Of a stretch of DNA of 64,000 nt, positions 15,163 to 23,882 are shown piece by piece. The notes under the pieces are model-generated. The model was not told the origin of the DNA and made no database searches. It was given only the letters and a program-made list of their open reading frames with translations. Position 1 is the first letter of the stretch. The number at the start of each line of letters is the position of its first letter. A program made the translations under genes and the position numbers. The stretch covers positions 1-64,000 of the forward strand of contig JAUTCN010000018.1 of the NCBI GenBank assembly GCA_030673965.1, read 5' to 3'. Origin of the DNA: Fusobacterium sp. JB019 (GTDB lineage Bacteria > Fusobacteriota > Fusobacteriia > Fusobacteriales > Fusobacteriaceae).

Positions 15163-16929
15163 ATGAAAGTAAATTTAAGTAAGTATCTGTTATCTGTTGA
15201 AAAACCGGCACAGTATTTAGGAAACGAAATAAATAGTTATCATAAAATAGATTCTAAGGTGAAAATGTGTTTAGTTTTCCCAGATATATATGAAGTAGGA
15301 ATGTCAAATTTAGGAATAAAGATTTTATATTCAATATTAAATAAAGTTGAAGATTTTTCTTTAGAAAGAGCTTTTTTACCAATGTCAGATATGGAAGAAA
15401 TAATGAGAAAAGATAATATTCCTTTATTTGCTGTTGAAAGTAAAAATGAATTAAATGATTTTGATATATTAGGTTTTTCTCTTTCTTACGAAATGAGTTA
15501 TCCAAATATGTTAAATGCTTTAGATCTAGCAGGGATTCCAATAAGAAGAGAAGAAAGAACTGAGGATCATCCTTTGGTTATGGCTGGAGGAACTTGTGTT
15601 ATGAATCCAGCACCATTGAAAAAATTTGTAGATTTTTTAATGATTGGAGATGGGGAAGAAAATATGGTTGAAATGGCAAAAATATTAATTGCCAATAAAG
15701 ATAAAACCAAATCTGAAAAATTAGAAGCTTTAAAAGATGTTGAAGGAATTTATATTCCTTCATTACATGATGGAAAAACAAAAGTAAAAAGAGCAATATT
15801 AAGAGATTTGAATAAATCAGATTCCTATGAAAAGCAATTAGTTCCTTACATGGCTATAGTCCATGATAGAGCCACAGTTGAGATTCAAAGAGGATGTACT
15901 AGAGGTTGCAGATTTTGCCAAGCGGGAATTGTTTATAGACCTATCAGAGAAAGAAGTTTAGAAAACAATATAAAATTAATAGATCAAGTATTGGATAATA
16001 CAGGATACGGCGAAGTGTCACTGTCATCTTTAAGTAGTAGTGATTATACTAATATAGATAAATTAATCGGTGCTATAAAAGAAAAACATGGAAAAGACAG
16101 TGTAGGAGTATCTTTACCTTCTCTTAGAATGAATACTCATTCTGTAGATGTTGCTAAAATTATAAGTGGTGGTAAAAGAACCGGATTTACCTTTGCTCCA
16201 GAAGCAGGAACTCAAAGACTAAGAGATATAATAAATAAAGGTGTAACAGAAGAGGAAATAATGGATACAGCTTTAGCTGCAGTTAATGCAGGATGGGTTT
16301 CTTTAAAGTTTTATTTTATGATAGGACTTCCTTTTGAAACAATGGAAGATGTACAGGGAATCTTTGATTTAGCTAAAAAAGTTTCAATAGCTTGTAGATC
16401 TATAAATAAAAGATTGAATATAACTGTAAGTGTATCTAATTTCATTCCAAAACCTCATACTCCATTTGAATGGTGTAAACAAATGTCAATGGTTGAAATG
16501 GTTGAAAAACATAACTTTTTAAGAACAGCTTTTGCTAAAAATAAAGGACTTTCTTTAAAAATACATGCTCCTAAAAAATCATTTTTAGAAGGATTAATAG
16601 CTAGAGGAGATGAAAGAACAGGAGATCTAATAGAATTAGCTTTTAAAAAAGGTGTTAAGCTAGATGATTATAAGGATAATTATGAACTTTGGACAGAAGC
16701 CTTAGATGAATTAGGACTAACTTGGGAAGAATATTTTAGAGCTAGAGATTTAGAAGAAGAGTTACCTTGGGATATTGTTGATATAGGAGTATCTAAAGAT
16801 TTTTTAAAAAGAGAATATAAAAAGGCAGAAGAAATAAAATTATCTCATGACTGTAGACAAGGTTGTTTAGCTTGTGGTATGAGAAGAATAGTACCAGAAT
16901 GTGGAACTATTATAGATACAAGAAAATAA
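15163..16929 (+). CDS. TIGR03960-type B12-binding radical SAM protein
   Basis: A 588-residue radical-SAM protein. Residues ~30-200 form a B12-binding-like Rossmann domain (CLVFPDIYEVGMSNLG). The [4Fe-4S] motif is RGCTRGCRFCQAG (Cys245, Cys249, Cys252). The SPASM-less core shows FAPEAGTQRLRDIINK and FYFMIGLPFET. A C-terminal cysteine cluster (CRQGCLACG) could hold a second cluster. Elsewhere this family often precedes a TIGR03936/DUF2344 gene, which is absent here. Position next to the pseudouridine synthase-like and HD genes suggests an RNA-modification role, as inference. Confidence 0.85.
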   Translation: MKVNLSKYLLSVEKPAQYLGNEINSYHKIDSKVKMCLVFPDIYEVGMSNLGIKILYSILNKVEDFSLERAFLPMSDMEEIMRKDNIPLFAVESKNELNDFDILGFSLSYEMSYPNMLNALDLAGIPIRREERTEDHPLVMAGGTCVMNPAPLKKFVDFLMIGDGEENMVEMAKILIANKDKTKSEKLEALKDVEGIYIPSLHDGKTKVKRAILRDLNKSDSYEKQLVPYMAIVHDRATVEIQRGCTRGCRFCQAGIVYRPIRERSLENNIKLIDQVLDNTGYGEVSLSSLSSSDYTNIDKLIGAIKEKHGKDSVGVSLPSLRMNTHSVDVAKIISGGKRTGFTFAPEAGTQRLRDIINKGVTEEEIMDTALAAVNAGWVSLKFYFMIGLPFETMEDVQGIFDLAKKVSIACRSINKRLNITVSVSNFIPKPHTPFEWCKQMSMVEMVEKHNFLRTAFAKNKGLSLKIHAPKKSFLEGLIARGDERTGDLIELAFKKGVKLDDYKDNYELWTEALDELGLTWEEYFRARDLEEELPWDIVDIGVSKDFLKREYKKAEEIKLSHDCRQGCLACGMRRIVPECGTIIDTRK

Positions 16930-16938
16930 GGAGTAAGA

Positions 16939-17619
16939 ATGTTTAAGATAGGAAACGATTGGGACAAGTTTTTTCAAGAAGAATTTAAAGAGGATTATTT
17001 TTGTAAATTAAAGGATTTTTTAAAAGAAGAGTATAAAGAGAATATAATATATCCAAGTCAAGAAGATATATTTTCTCCTTTTAAATTTTCATCTTATGAG
17101 AATACAAAAATTTTAATATTAGGACAAGATCCTTATCATGGAGAAAATCAGGCTCATGGGCTAGCTTTTTCAGTTAAACCAGGAGTAAAAATACCTCCTT
17201 CTCTTAGAAATATTTATAAAGAAATAGAATCAGAATTAGGGATAAAAAAACCAAATAATGGTTATTTAGTTTCTTGGGCAAAACAAGGAATGCTTATGAT
17301 GAATACAGTTTTAACTGTAAGAGAAGGAAAAGCTAATTCTCATAAGGGTAAAGGTTGGGAAAAATTTACAGATAAAGTAATAGAATTATTAAATAAGAAA
17401 AAAGAGCCGATGATTTTTATTTTATGGGGAAACAATGCTAAAAAGAAAAAAAAATTAATAGATGACTCTAAACATTTTATAATAGAAGGAGTTCATCCTA
17501 GTCCTTTATCAGCAAATCGTGGTTTTTTTGGATGTAATCATTTTAAAGAAGTTAATAAAATATTAATTTCTTTAGGAGAAAAAGAAATAGATTGGTCAAT
17601 ACCAAATATAGAAGAATAA
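16939..17619 (+). CDS. ung: Uracil-DNA glycosylase, family 1
   Basis: Removes uracil from DNA in base-excision repair. At 226 residues it has the full family-1 set: [19 protein letters not shown] (catalytic Asp64, His67), the Phe/Asn stacking segment [11 protein letters not shown], and the DNA-intercalation loop [13 protein letters not shown]. Starts nine bases after the radical-SAM gene with AAGGAG in between, so it is the last gene of the operon starting near 13.2 kb. Confidence 0.95.
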   Translation: MFKIGNDWDKFFQEEFKEDYFCKLKDFLKEEYKENIIYPSQEDIFSPFKFSSYENTKILILGQDPYHGENQAHGLAFSVKPGVKIPPSLRNIYKEIESELGIKKPNNGYLVSWAKQGMLMMNTVLTVREGKANSHKGKGWEKFTDKVIELLNKKKEPMIFILWGNNAKKKKKLIDDSKHFIIEGVHPSPLSANRGFFGCNHFKEVNKILISLGEKEIDWSIPNIEE

Positions 17620-17626
17620 AAGCTTA

Positions 17627-17658
17627 AAAGATAAACTCTACGGAGTTTATCTTTTTTT
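17627..17658 (+). terminator. Intrinsic terminator after ung
   Basis: AAAGATAAACTC and GAGTTTATCTTT form a 12-bp stem with a four-base loop, followed by T-run. Confidence 0.92.
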
Positions 17659-17670
17659 ATAAAAAAATTA

Positions 17671-17719
17671 TTGACATCTGTAGAGGGGAAGAGTATAATT
17701 CAAATGTGCATATGCACAT
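17671..17719 (+). promoter_or_regulatory. Consensus promoter with 16-bp palindromic operator
   Basis: TTGACA at 17671-17676 and TATAAT at 17694-17699 are both perfect with 17-base spacing. Five bases after the -10 lies the perfect 16-bp palindrome ATGTGCATATGCACAT (17704-17719), covering the expected transcription start. Its position fits a repressor operator; the DUF134 protein encoded first in the operon is the natural candidate to bind it. Confidence 0.85.
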
Positions 17720-17740
17720 AATAAAATTTGGAGGTGGCTT

Positions 17741-18034
17741 ATGCCTGGAATTAAGAAAAAAAGATGTTGTCGGATTCTAGATAATGAGGTATTTTTTAGA
17801 CCTGCAGGAATTCCATTTCCATTACTTGAAATAGTAGAATTAAAGCTAGATGAATTTGAAGCAATAAGACTTTGTGATTATGAGGGTAAAAGTCAGATAG
17901 AAACCGGAGAAATAATGGGAATATCTAGAGGAACTGTTCAAAGATTGATTTCTTCAGGAAGAAAAAAAATAATGGATGCACTATTAAATTTAAAGGGAAT
18001 AAGTATAAAAAATACATATGAAGATAAAAAATAA
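17741..18034 (+). CDS. DUF134-family helix-turn-helix regulator
   Basis: A 97-residue protein of the DUF134 family: MPGIKKKRCCRILDNEVFFRPAG at the N-terminus followed by LEIVELKLDEFEAIRLCDYEG and a sigma-region-4-like HTH (SQIETGEIMGISRGTVQRLI). The cysteine pair near the N-terminus could bind metal or sense a cluster. The family is common beside Mrp/NifX genes in anaerobes. GGAGG precedes the ATG. First gene of the ORP-like operon and probably autoregulatory through the palindrome just upstream. Confidence 0.87.
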   Translation: MPGIKKKRCCRILDNEVFFRPAGIPFPLLEIVELKLDEFEAIRLCDYEGKSQIETGEIMGISRGTVQRLISSGRKKIMDALLNLKGISIKNTYEDKK

Positions 18035-18051
18035 GGAGATGAATACAAGGA

Positions 18052-18855
18052 ATGCAAAAGCAAATGAGTGAACTTGATTTAAGAGTTAAGAGCAACATGG
18101 AAAAAATAAAACATAAAATTGTTGTTATGAGTGGAAAAGGTGGAGTAGGAAAATCAACAGTTTCAACTAATATAGCTTATGGATTAGCATTAAAAGGATA
18201 TAAGGTAGGAATAATAGATGCTGATCTTCATGGACCAAATGTAGCATTAATGTTAGGACAAGAAGGGAAAAAATTACCAACATTTGAACCTATAAGTATT
18301 TTAAATGGAAATTTAAAGATTGTATCATTAAGTTTTTTCTTAGGATCATCTGATGATCCTATAATTTGGAGAGGACCAGCTAAAATAGGAGCTATAAATC
18401 AATTATTAGGAGATGTAATTTGGGGAGAATTAGATTATCTAGTTGTTGATTTACCACCTGGAACAGGAGATGAACCATTAACAATTGCTCAATCTATAGG
18501 AAAAGCTGATGGAAGTGTAATAGTTACAACTCCTCAAGATGTTGCAATATTAGATTCAAGAAAATCAGTTAAATTTTCAAAATTAGTTAATTTACCTATA
18601 TTAGGTGTAGTAGAAAATATGAGTGGATTTGTATGTCCTCATTGTGGAGAAAGAATAGATATCTTTAAAACTGGTGGAGGAGAAAAAGCAGCAAATGAAT
18701 TAGATGTAGAATTTTTAGGTAAAATACCAATGAATCCTTCAATAGTTAATGCAGGAGACAATGGAACACCTTATATTGCAAGTGAGGAAAAAAATGCAGC
18801 TCATGATGCAATTAATGAAATTATAAATAAATTAGTAGAAAAAACACAAAAATAA
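18052..18855 (+). CDS. Mrp/NBP35-type iron-sulfur carrier ATPase
   Basis: A 267-residue P-loop ATPase of the Mrp/ApbC group that carries and transfers [4Fe-4S] clusters. Deviant Walker A is [12 protein letters not shown] (~residue 26); the switch region [16 protein letters not shown] and the cluster-binding pair CPHC near residue 200 are present. AAGGAG lies 14 bases upstream and AGGA directly upstream of the ATG at 18052; an ATG at 18064 is an alternative start. Co-transcribed with two NifX-like proteins, it fits the MRP partner of ORP-type complexes. Confidence 0.9.
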   Translation: MQKQMSELDLRVKSNMEKIKHKIVVMSGKGGVGKSTVSTNIAYGLALKGYKVGIIDADLHGPNVALMLGQEGKKLPTFEPISILNGNLKIVSLSFFLGSSDDPIIWRGPAKIGAINQLLGDVIWGELDYLVVDLPPGTGDEPLTIAQSIGKADGSVIVTTPQDVAILDSRKSVKFSKLVNLPILGVVENMSGFVCPHCGERIDIFKTGGGEKAANELDVEFLGKIPMNPSIVNAGDNGTPYIASEEKNAAHDAINEIINKLVEKTQK

Positions 18856-18877
18856 AAAAGGTTAAGGAGGATATAAG

Positions 18878-19240
18878 ATGGCAGTTAAAGTAGTATTTCC
18901 AACAAATGATGAGGTAATGGTAGAGCAACATTTTGGACATTGTGCTAAATTTTGTGCAATAACAGTAGAAGATGGGAAAGTAATCAAAAGAGAAATAATT
19001 CCAGCTCCAGAGCATCAACCAGGAGTATTTCCTAAATTTTTAGGAGCTCAAGGAGCAGATGTGATAGTTACTGGAGGAATGGGTCAAAGAGCAGTTGATT
19101 TATTCCATGCTCAAGATATAAAAGTGTTCTTAGGGGCAACAGGAACAATTGAAGATAATTTAAATGAATTAATTAAAGGACAATTAATTTCTAAAGGAAG
19201 TGCATGTACTCATGAACATGGGGAACATGACCATAACTAA
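18878..19240 (+). CDS. NifX/NifB-type cofactor-binding protein (ORP-like) with His-rich tail
   Basis: A 120-residue protein of the dinitrogenase FeMo-cofactor family (NifX/NifB C-terminal fold), with EQHFGHCAKFCAI and GADVIVTGGMGQRAVDLF motifs. The tail CTHEHGEHDHN is rich in His and could bind metal. In Desulfovibrio, proteins of this family (ORP) hold a mixed Mo-Cu-S cluster. AAGGAGG precedes the start. No nitrogenase gene is in the window, so a non-nitrogenase role is more likely. Confidence 0.85.
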   Translation: MAVKVVFPTNDEVMVEQHFGHCAKFCAITVEDGKVIKREIIPAPEHQPGVFPKFLGAQGADVIVTGGMGQRAVDLFHAQDIKVFLGATGTIEDNLNELIKGQLISKGSACTHEHGEHDHN

Positions 19241-19248
19241 AGGGGGCA

Positions 19249-19617
19249 ATGATGATAATAGCAATCGCATCAGCAGGAACTAAATTAACTTCAGAATTAG
19301 CTGAAAGATTTGGAAGAGCAGAATATTTTATTATATATAATACAGAAACAAAAGAATTTAAAGCTATAGAAAATACATCTAAAGATGATGTTTCAGGAGC
19401 AGGACAAAAGGCAATAAAAAAACTTTATGATAATGAGGTAAAAGAGGCAATAGTTCCAGAATTTGGACCAAAGGCTAAAGTTGCAGCTAAAGAATTTGGA
19501 ATTAAAGGATATTTATATGGAGAATATAAAATTGTAGAAAAAGCAATAAAAGCATATGAAGAAGGCCTTTTACAAGAGGAAAAATTAGAAGAAAAACCAG
19601 GATTAAGAATGGTTTAG
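19249..19617 (+). CDS. Second NifX/NifB-type cofactor-binding protein
   Basis: A 122-residue paralogue of the preceding protein: MIIAIASAGTKLTSELAERFGRAEYFIIY followed by GAGQKAIKKLYDN and a C-terminal KPGLRMV. The family cysteine and His-rich tail of the first copy are missing, so metal or cofactor binding may differ. Starts eight bases after its neighbour. The presence of two different NifX-like proteins suggests a scaffold pair. Confidence 0.82.
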   Translation: MMIIAIASAGTKLTSELAERFGRAEYFIIYNTETKEFKAIENTSKDDVSGAGQKAIKKLYDNEVKEAIVPEFGPKAKVAAKEFGIKGYLYGEYKIVEKAIKAYEEGLLQEEKLEEKPGLRMV

Positions 19618-19639
19618 TATCTAGAAATAAGTTTTAAAA

Positions 19640-19671
19640 TTTAAGCTACTTCTTTATAGGGGTAGCTTAAA
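19640..19671 (+). promoter_or_regulatory. Intergenic stem-loop without T-run
   Basis: TTTAAGCTAC (19640-19649) pairs with GTAGCTTAAA (19662-19671) around a 12-base loop. No U-tract follows, so termination is unlikely; it could set mRNA stability between the NifX part and the ATPase part of the operon. Confidence 0.6.
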
Positions 19672-19695
19672 AATTAAGTATAAGAAAGGAAATTT

Positions 19696-20526
19696 ATGAA
19701 AATAGCTGTTTTAAGTGGAAAAGGTGGAACAGGGAAAACAACAATTAGTGGAAACTTAGTTTACAGTATTCCTAATAGTTCAATAATAGATACAGATGTA
19801 GAAGAGCCAAATCAACATATATTTTTAAAACCATCTATAGAAAAAGAAATTTCTATTTATACAGAGTATCCAATTGTAAATCAAGAAAAATGTATTCTTT
19901 GTGGAAAATGTGAAGAACTTTGTAAATACAGCGCAATAATAGTTGGAAGAAAACAGGTTGTTATTTTTGATAAAAGTTGTCATGATTGTGGTGGTTGTAA
20001 AATAGTATGTGATTCAGGAGCTATAACTTATGAAAAAAGAGAAATAGGAAAAATTTATCAAGGAAAATCACATAATAAAGTAATTAGATATGGAAAATTA
20101 AATGTAGGAGAATTATCAGGAGTTAAAATTATAAATAAATTAAAAGAAATTTCTGAAGATGAAGAAATATTATTTATAGATTGTCCTCCTGGAACATCTT
20201 GCTCAACTGTTTCTGCAGTTGAAGATTCTGACTTTGCAATAATTGTAGTAGAACCAACTCCATTTGGGGTTAGTGATATGAAGATGGTAGTTTCAATGTT
20301 AAAAGATATGGGTAAAAAATTTGCAGTAGTTATAAATAAAGCTGGTTTAGGTGATGATGAAATATATGATTACTGTAAAAATGAAAATATTTCAATAATA
20401 GGAGAAATACCATTTGACGAAGAAGTAGCCAAACTATATGCAAAGGGAGAAATGGCTGCAGAAAAATTACCTAAATATAAAGTTGAATTTGAAAAAATAT
20501 TTGATAAAGCAAGGAGAATGATATAA
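19696..20526 (+). CDS. MinD/ParA-like ATPase with inserted 2[4Fe-4S] ferredoxin domain
   Basis: A 276-residue ATPase with deviant Walker A VLSGKGGTGKTT at residue 6. An inserted ferredoxin-like domain at ~60-110 has CILCGKCEELC and CHDCGGCKIVC, giving two [4Fe-4S] clusters. The switch motif is FIDCPPGTSCSTVSA. The same architecture occurs as a pair in the ORP operon of Desulfovibrio (DVU2103/2104-type). It overlaps the next gene by one base (TAATG), so the two ATPases are translationally coupled. Confidence 0.9.
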   Translation: MKIAVLSGKGGTGKTTISGNLVYSIPNSSIIDTDVEEPNQHIFLKPSIEKEISIYTEYPIVNQEKCILCGKCEELCKYSAIIVGRKQVVIFDKSCHDCGGCKIVCDSGAITYEKREIGKIYQGKSHNKVIRYGKLNVGELSGVKIINKLKEISEDEEILFIDCPPGTSCSTVSAVEDSDFAIIVVEPTPFGVSDMKMVVSMLKDMGKKFAVVINKAGLGDDEIYDYCKNENISIIGEIPFDEEVAKLYAKGEMAAEKLPKYKVEFEKIFDKARRMI

Positions 20527-21386
20527 TGAATATAAATGAAATAGTAGTTATATCTGGGAAAGGTGGAACAGGGAAAACAACTTTAACCTCTTGTTTAGTC
20601 CCTTATATTAAAAGTATTGTAATTGCAGATTGTGATGTGGATGCTCCAGATTTAGATATTTTATTTAATTCTAAAAAAGAAATAATAGAAAATTTTTCAG
20701 GATTAGATAGAGCTCATTTAAATAAAGATAAGTGTATAAAATGTGGTAGATGTTATGAAGTTTGTAAATTTGGATCAATAACTAAAGATATTGAATTTAA
20801 AGAAATAAAATGCGAAGGATGTTCTGTATGTGAGGTTGTTTGTCCAGTTGGAGCAATAGAAATGGTAAAGAATAAAACTGGAGAAGTGTATATGGGAGAT
20901 TCTAAATACGGTAGAATGATACATGCAAAACTTATTCCAGGAGAAGAAGCCTCTGGAAAATTAGTTGCTCAAGTAAGACAAAAAGCAAAAAAATATGCAA
21001 AGGAAAATAGTATCAGAAATATATTAGTGGACGGATCTCCAGGAATAGGATGTAATGTTATTAGTTCTATCATGGGTTCAAAAAAAGTAATAATGGTTTG
21101 TGAACCTACTTATTCAGGATTACATGACTTAGAAAGAGTATATGAATTAGTTTCAAATTATCCAATTGAAGTGTTTATAGTTATTAATAAATTTGATATT
21201 TCTTTAGAAATGACAGGAAAAATAGAAGAATTTGCTAAAAATAATGGAGTAAAAGTTAATTTAAAAGTTCCTTTTGATAAGAGAATAGTAAATTCTATTG
21301 TTGAGAAAAAAATTCCATCATTAAAAGAAAAAGAATTATTTGAAAAGATAGGATTTTTTCAATTTGTAAAAGAAATAATTAAATAA
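20526..21386 (+). CDS. Second MinD-like ATPase with inserted 2[4Fe-4S] domain
   Basis: A 286-residue paralogue of the preceding protein. Walker A is VISGKGGTGKTTL at residue 8, ferredoxin motifs are CIKCGRCYEVC and CEGCSVCEVVCPVG, and the switch motif is VDGSPGIGCNVISS. The C-terminus lacks further domains. The two probably form a heterodimer that loads an iron-sulfur/molybdenum cofactor onto the NifX-like proteins. Last gene of the operon, followed directly by a terminator shared with topA on the other strand. Confidence 0.9.
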   Translation: MNINEIVVISGKGGTGKTTLTSCLVPYIKSIVIADCDVDAPDLDILFNSKKEIIENFSGLDRAHLNKDKCIKCGRCYEVCKFGSITKDIEFKEIKCEGCSVCEVVCPVGAIEMVKNKTGEVYMGDSKYGRMIHAKLIPGEEASGKLVAQVRQKAKKYAKENSIRNILVDGSPGIGCNVISSIMGSKKVIMVCEPTYSGLHDLERVYELVSNYPIEVFIVINKFDISLEMTGKIEEFAKNNGVKVNLKVPFDKRIVNSIVEKKIPSLKEKELFEKIGFFQFVKEIIK

Positions 21387-21387
21387 A

Positions 21388-21425
21388 ACAAAGGTTCTTT
21401 AGAAAATTTCTAGAGAACCTTTGTA
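21388..21425. terminator. Terminator between the ORP-like operon and topA
   Basis: ACAAAGGTTCT and AGAACCTTTGT form the stem; T-rich on the right and A-rich on the left, so it can serve both convergent operons. Confidence 0.85.
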
Positions 21426-21432
21426 TTTAAAT

Positions 21433-23781
21433 CTATTTAGTTGTTTTTTTCTTAGTAGTTTTCTTTTTAGTAGTTTTTTTCTTAGTAGTTTTAGCTTTTG
21501 GCGGTACAATATTACCATCTTTATCAAGATTTTTAATATTTTTACACTCAGGATATCCAGTACATGCTAAATATTTACCCCATCTACTTCTTCCAATTCT
21601 AAATGGTTTTCCACATTTTTCACAAACTCCAACTTTAGAAAGAATTTGTTCTTCTTCTTCTTTTATAGCCTTTAACATAGAATCAAGTTTAACAATTTCA
21701 TTTTCAATAGGAACTTCTTCGTTAGCTAACGCTTTTCTAATTTGAGAAGGAAGAGGAATTCTAACATTATCATTAGAATAATTTTCACTTTCTAAATAAC
21801 TACCAAATCTACCGAATTTTAGTACCATTTTAGTTCCTGATTCAGATAAAACATCAGTAGGTTTTCCTTTTTTGTCAGCAATTCTTTTTTTCAAAATTTC
21901 ATTTACAAAAATTTTACCATTTTTAATTTCATCTCTAGATAAGTCAATACCTTTAAGTGAAAATTTTTCGGTACATTCTTCATTAGTACAAGCAAGATAT
22001 CTACCAAACCTACCATTTTTCATAACCATAATTCCATGATTATTAGGGCATTCCACATCAGAAGTAACAATTTTATTTTCTTCTTCTTCAACTATAACTT
22101 TATATTTTTCAATATTTTTATCTAATTCAGAATAAAATAATTCTAAAATTTCTTGCCAATTTTCATGCCCCTCAGCAATTTCATCTAATTTATGTTCCAT
22201 TTCAGCTGTAAATTTAACATTCATAATTTGTTTAAAATTTTCATTTAAGGTTGTTTCAACTTCATAACCTAATTCTGTAGGAATAAAGCTTTTTCCTTTT
22301 AATGAAACATATTCTCTTTTCTTTAATGTATCAATTATAGTTGCATATGTAGAAGGTCTTCCAATTCCATCTGCTTCTAGTTTTTTGATAAGAGAAGATT
22401 CTGTAAGTCTAGCAGGAGGCTTTGTATAATCTTCTTTAATATTCAATTTATTTAAGTTTAAACTATCGTTTTCTTTAATATGAGGAAAATCTCCAATTGG
22501 TAAAGAGTCTTCATCTTTAAAAATTTTATAATAACCATCGAATGTGATTTTATTAGTAACACCTCTAAATTTTATGTTTTCCTTAGAACAAATAATTTCA
22601 AATTGATCATATTTCATAGGAGCTAATTGAGAAATTATAAATCTTTCCCAAATAAGAGTATAAAGTTTTAATTGATTTTTATCTAGATATTTTGCTAAAA
22701 ACTCAGGTGTATAATCAATATTTGTAGGTCTAATTCCTTCATGGGCATCTTGAACATTTTCTTGTTTTTTTGTAGATTTTTTCTTTTCAACTCCTAAATA
22801 TTCATTTCCATAAGTTTTGATAATGAAATCTTTAGCCATATTTTTAGCTTCTTCAGAGATTCTAGTGGAATCTGTTCTCATATAAGTAATAAGCCCTTTA
22901 TGATTACCATTAATATTAATTCCTTCATATAAATTTTGGGCTAATTTCATAGTTCTAGAAGCTCCAAATCCCAAATAAGAAGATGCTAATTGTTGAAGTG
23001 TACTTGTTTTTAATGGAACAGGTGGATTTTTAGTCTTCTTATTAATTTTAGCTTTTTCTACATTGAAATCAGCTTTATTAAAAGATTTAATTTTTTTAAC
23101 CACTTCTTCATCTTTAAGTTTATCAATTTTTTTATCATCAACTTTGTATAAATTTAAATTTATATTGTTTTGAAATTCTCCATTAATATCCCAATATTTT
23201 TCAGGAATAAAAGCTTGTATAGAATTTTCTAATTCACAAATTAATTTAAGAGCAACTGATTGGACTCTTCCAGCACTGGTATTAGAAGAAATAGTTTTCC
23301 AAAGTAAAGGACTAATTCCATACCCAACTAGTCTATCAAGAATTCTTCTTGCTTGTTGAGCGTTAACTTTGTTAATATCAATTTTTTTTGGATTTTTAAT
23401 AGCTTCAGTAATAGCTGAAGCAGTTATTTCATTAAATTCTATTCTGTTATTATCATTGTCATCTAACTTTAAAGTTTGAGCTATATGCCAAGCAATTGCT
23501 TCCCCTTCTCTATCTGGGTCAGAAGCAAGATAAACTTTTTCAGATTTTTTAGAAAGCTCTTTTAGAGTACGAGTAACATCTCCTTTTCCACGAATTGTTG
23601 AATATTTAGGAACAAATCCATTTTCAACATCAACTCCTAATTTACTTTTAGGTAAATCTCTAATATGCCCAAAAGAGGCAGTTACTAAAAATTTATCTCC
23701 TAATATTTTTTCAATTGTTTTAGCTTTAGCGGGGGATTCCACAATAACTAAATTTTTTTTTGGTGCTTTTTTTCTCGCCAT
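21433..23781 (-). CDS. topA: DNA topoisomerase I
   Basis: Type IA topoisomerase, 782 residues, relaxes negative supercoils. The TOPRIM domain shows VIVESPAKAKTIEKIL and ASDPDREGEAIAWH; the catalytic tyrosine is Tyr300 in LITYMRTDSTRIS. Two C-terminal zinc-ribbon modules follow, one CPNNHG...CTNEEC type and one CEKCGKPF...CTGYPEC. The protein ends in a tandem basic tail of four TTKKK-type repeats, whose DNA forms a short in-frame repeat at about 21440-21490. Last gene of the uvrB-xseA-TPR-dprA-topA run, with its own promoter-like site upstream. Confidence 0.97.
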   Translation of the reverse strand: MARKKAPKKNLVIVESPAKAKTIEKILGDKFLVTASFGHIRDLPKSKLGVDVENGFVPKYSTIRGKGDVTRTLKELSKKSEKVYLASDPDREGEAIAWHIAQTLKLDDNDNNRIEFNEITASAITEAIKNPKKIDINKVNAQQARRILDRLVGYGISPLLWKTISSNTSAGRVQSVALKLICELENSIQAFIPEKYWDINGEFQNNINLNLYKVDDKKIDKLKDEEVVKKIKSFNKADFNVEKAKINKKTKNPPVPLKTSTLQQLASSYLGFGASRTMKLAQNLYEGININGNHKGLITYMRTDSTRISEEAKNMAKDFIIKTYGNEYLGVEKKKSTKKQENVQDAHEGIRPTNIDYTPEFLAKYLDKNQLKLYTLIWERFIISQLAPMKYDQFEIICSKENIKFRGVTNKITFDGYYKIFKDEDSLPIGDFPHIKENDSLNLNKLNIKEDYTKPPARLTESSLIKKLEADGIGRPSTYATIIDTLKKREYVSLKGKSFIPTELGYEVETTLNENFKQIMNVKFTAEMEHKLDEIAEGHENWQEILELFYSELDKNIEKYKVIVEEEENKIVTSDVECPNNHGIMVMKNGRFGRYLACTNEECTEKFSLKGIDLSRDEIKNGKIFVNEILKKRIADKKGKPTDVLSESGTKMVLKFGRFGSYLESENYSNDNVRIPLPSQIRKALANEEVPIENEIVKLDSMLKAIKEEEEQILSKVGVCEKCGKPFRIGRSRWGKYLACTGYPECKNIKNLDKDGNIVPPKAKTTKKKTTKKKTTKKKTTK

Positions 23782-23835
23782 TTTCCCATCCCTTCAAATA
23801 AACCTATTTAAATTATATTTATAGTATATGCTCTA

Positions 23836-23864
23836 ATTATATTAGAACATACACAAAAAATCAA
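23836..23864 (-). promoter_or_regulatory. Probable topA promoter
   Basis: On the minus strand, TTGATT (23859-23864) and TATAAT (23836-23841) are 17 bases apart. The -10 lies in a small dyad CTAAT-TATA-TTAG. This could give topA supercoil-responsive expression independent of the upstream genes, as is common for topA. Confidence 0.6.
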
Positions 23865-23882
23865 TATTTCATTTAAAATCAT

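Noticed and set aside
18878-19617. Nitrogen-fixation cluster
   Set aside because: NifX-like proteins and Mrp are present but no nifHDK or nifB radical-SAM gene; the ORP-type explanation fits better.
21440-21495. Short tandem DNA repeat, possible CRISPR-like or VNTR
   Set aside because: It encodes the TTKKK basic tail of topoisomerase I in frame; no spacers, no cas genes.
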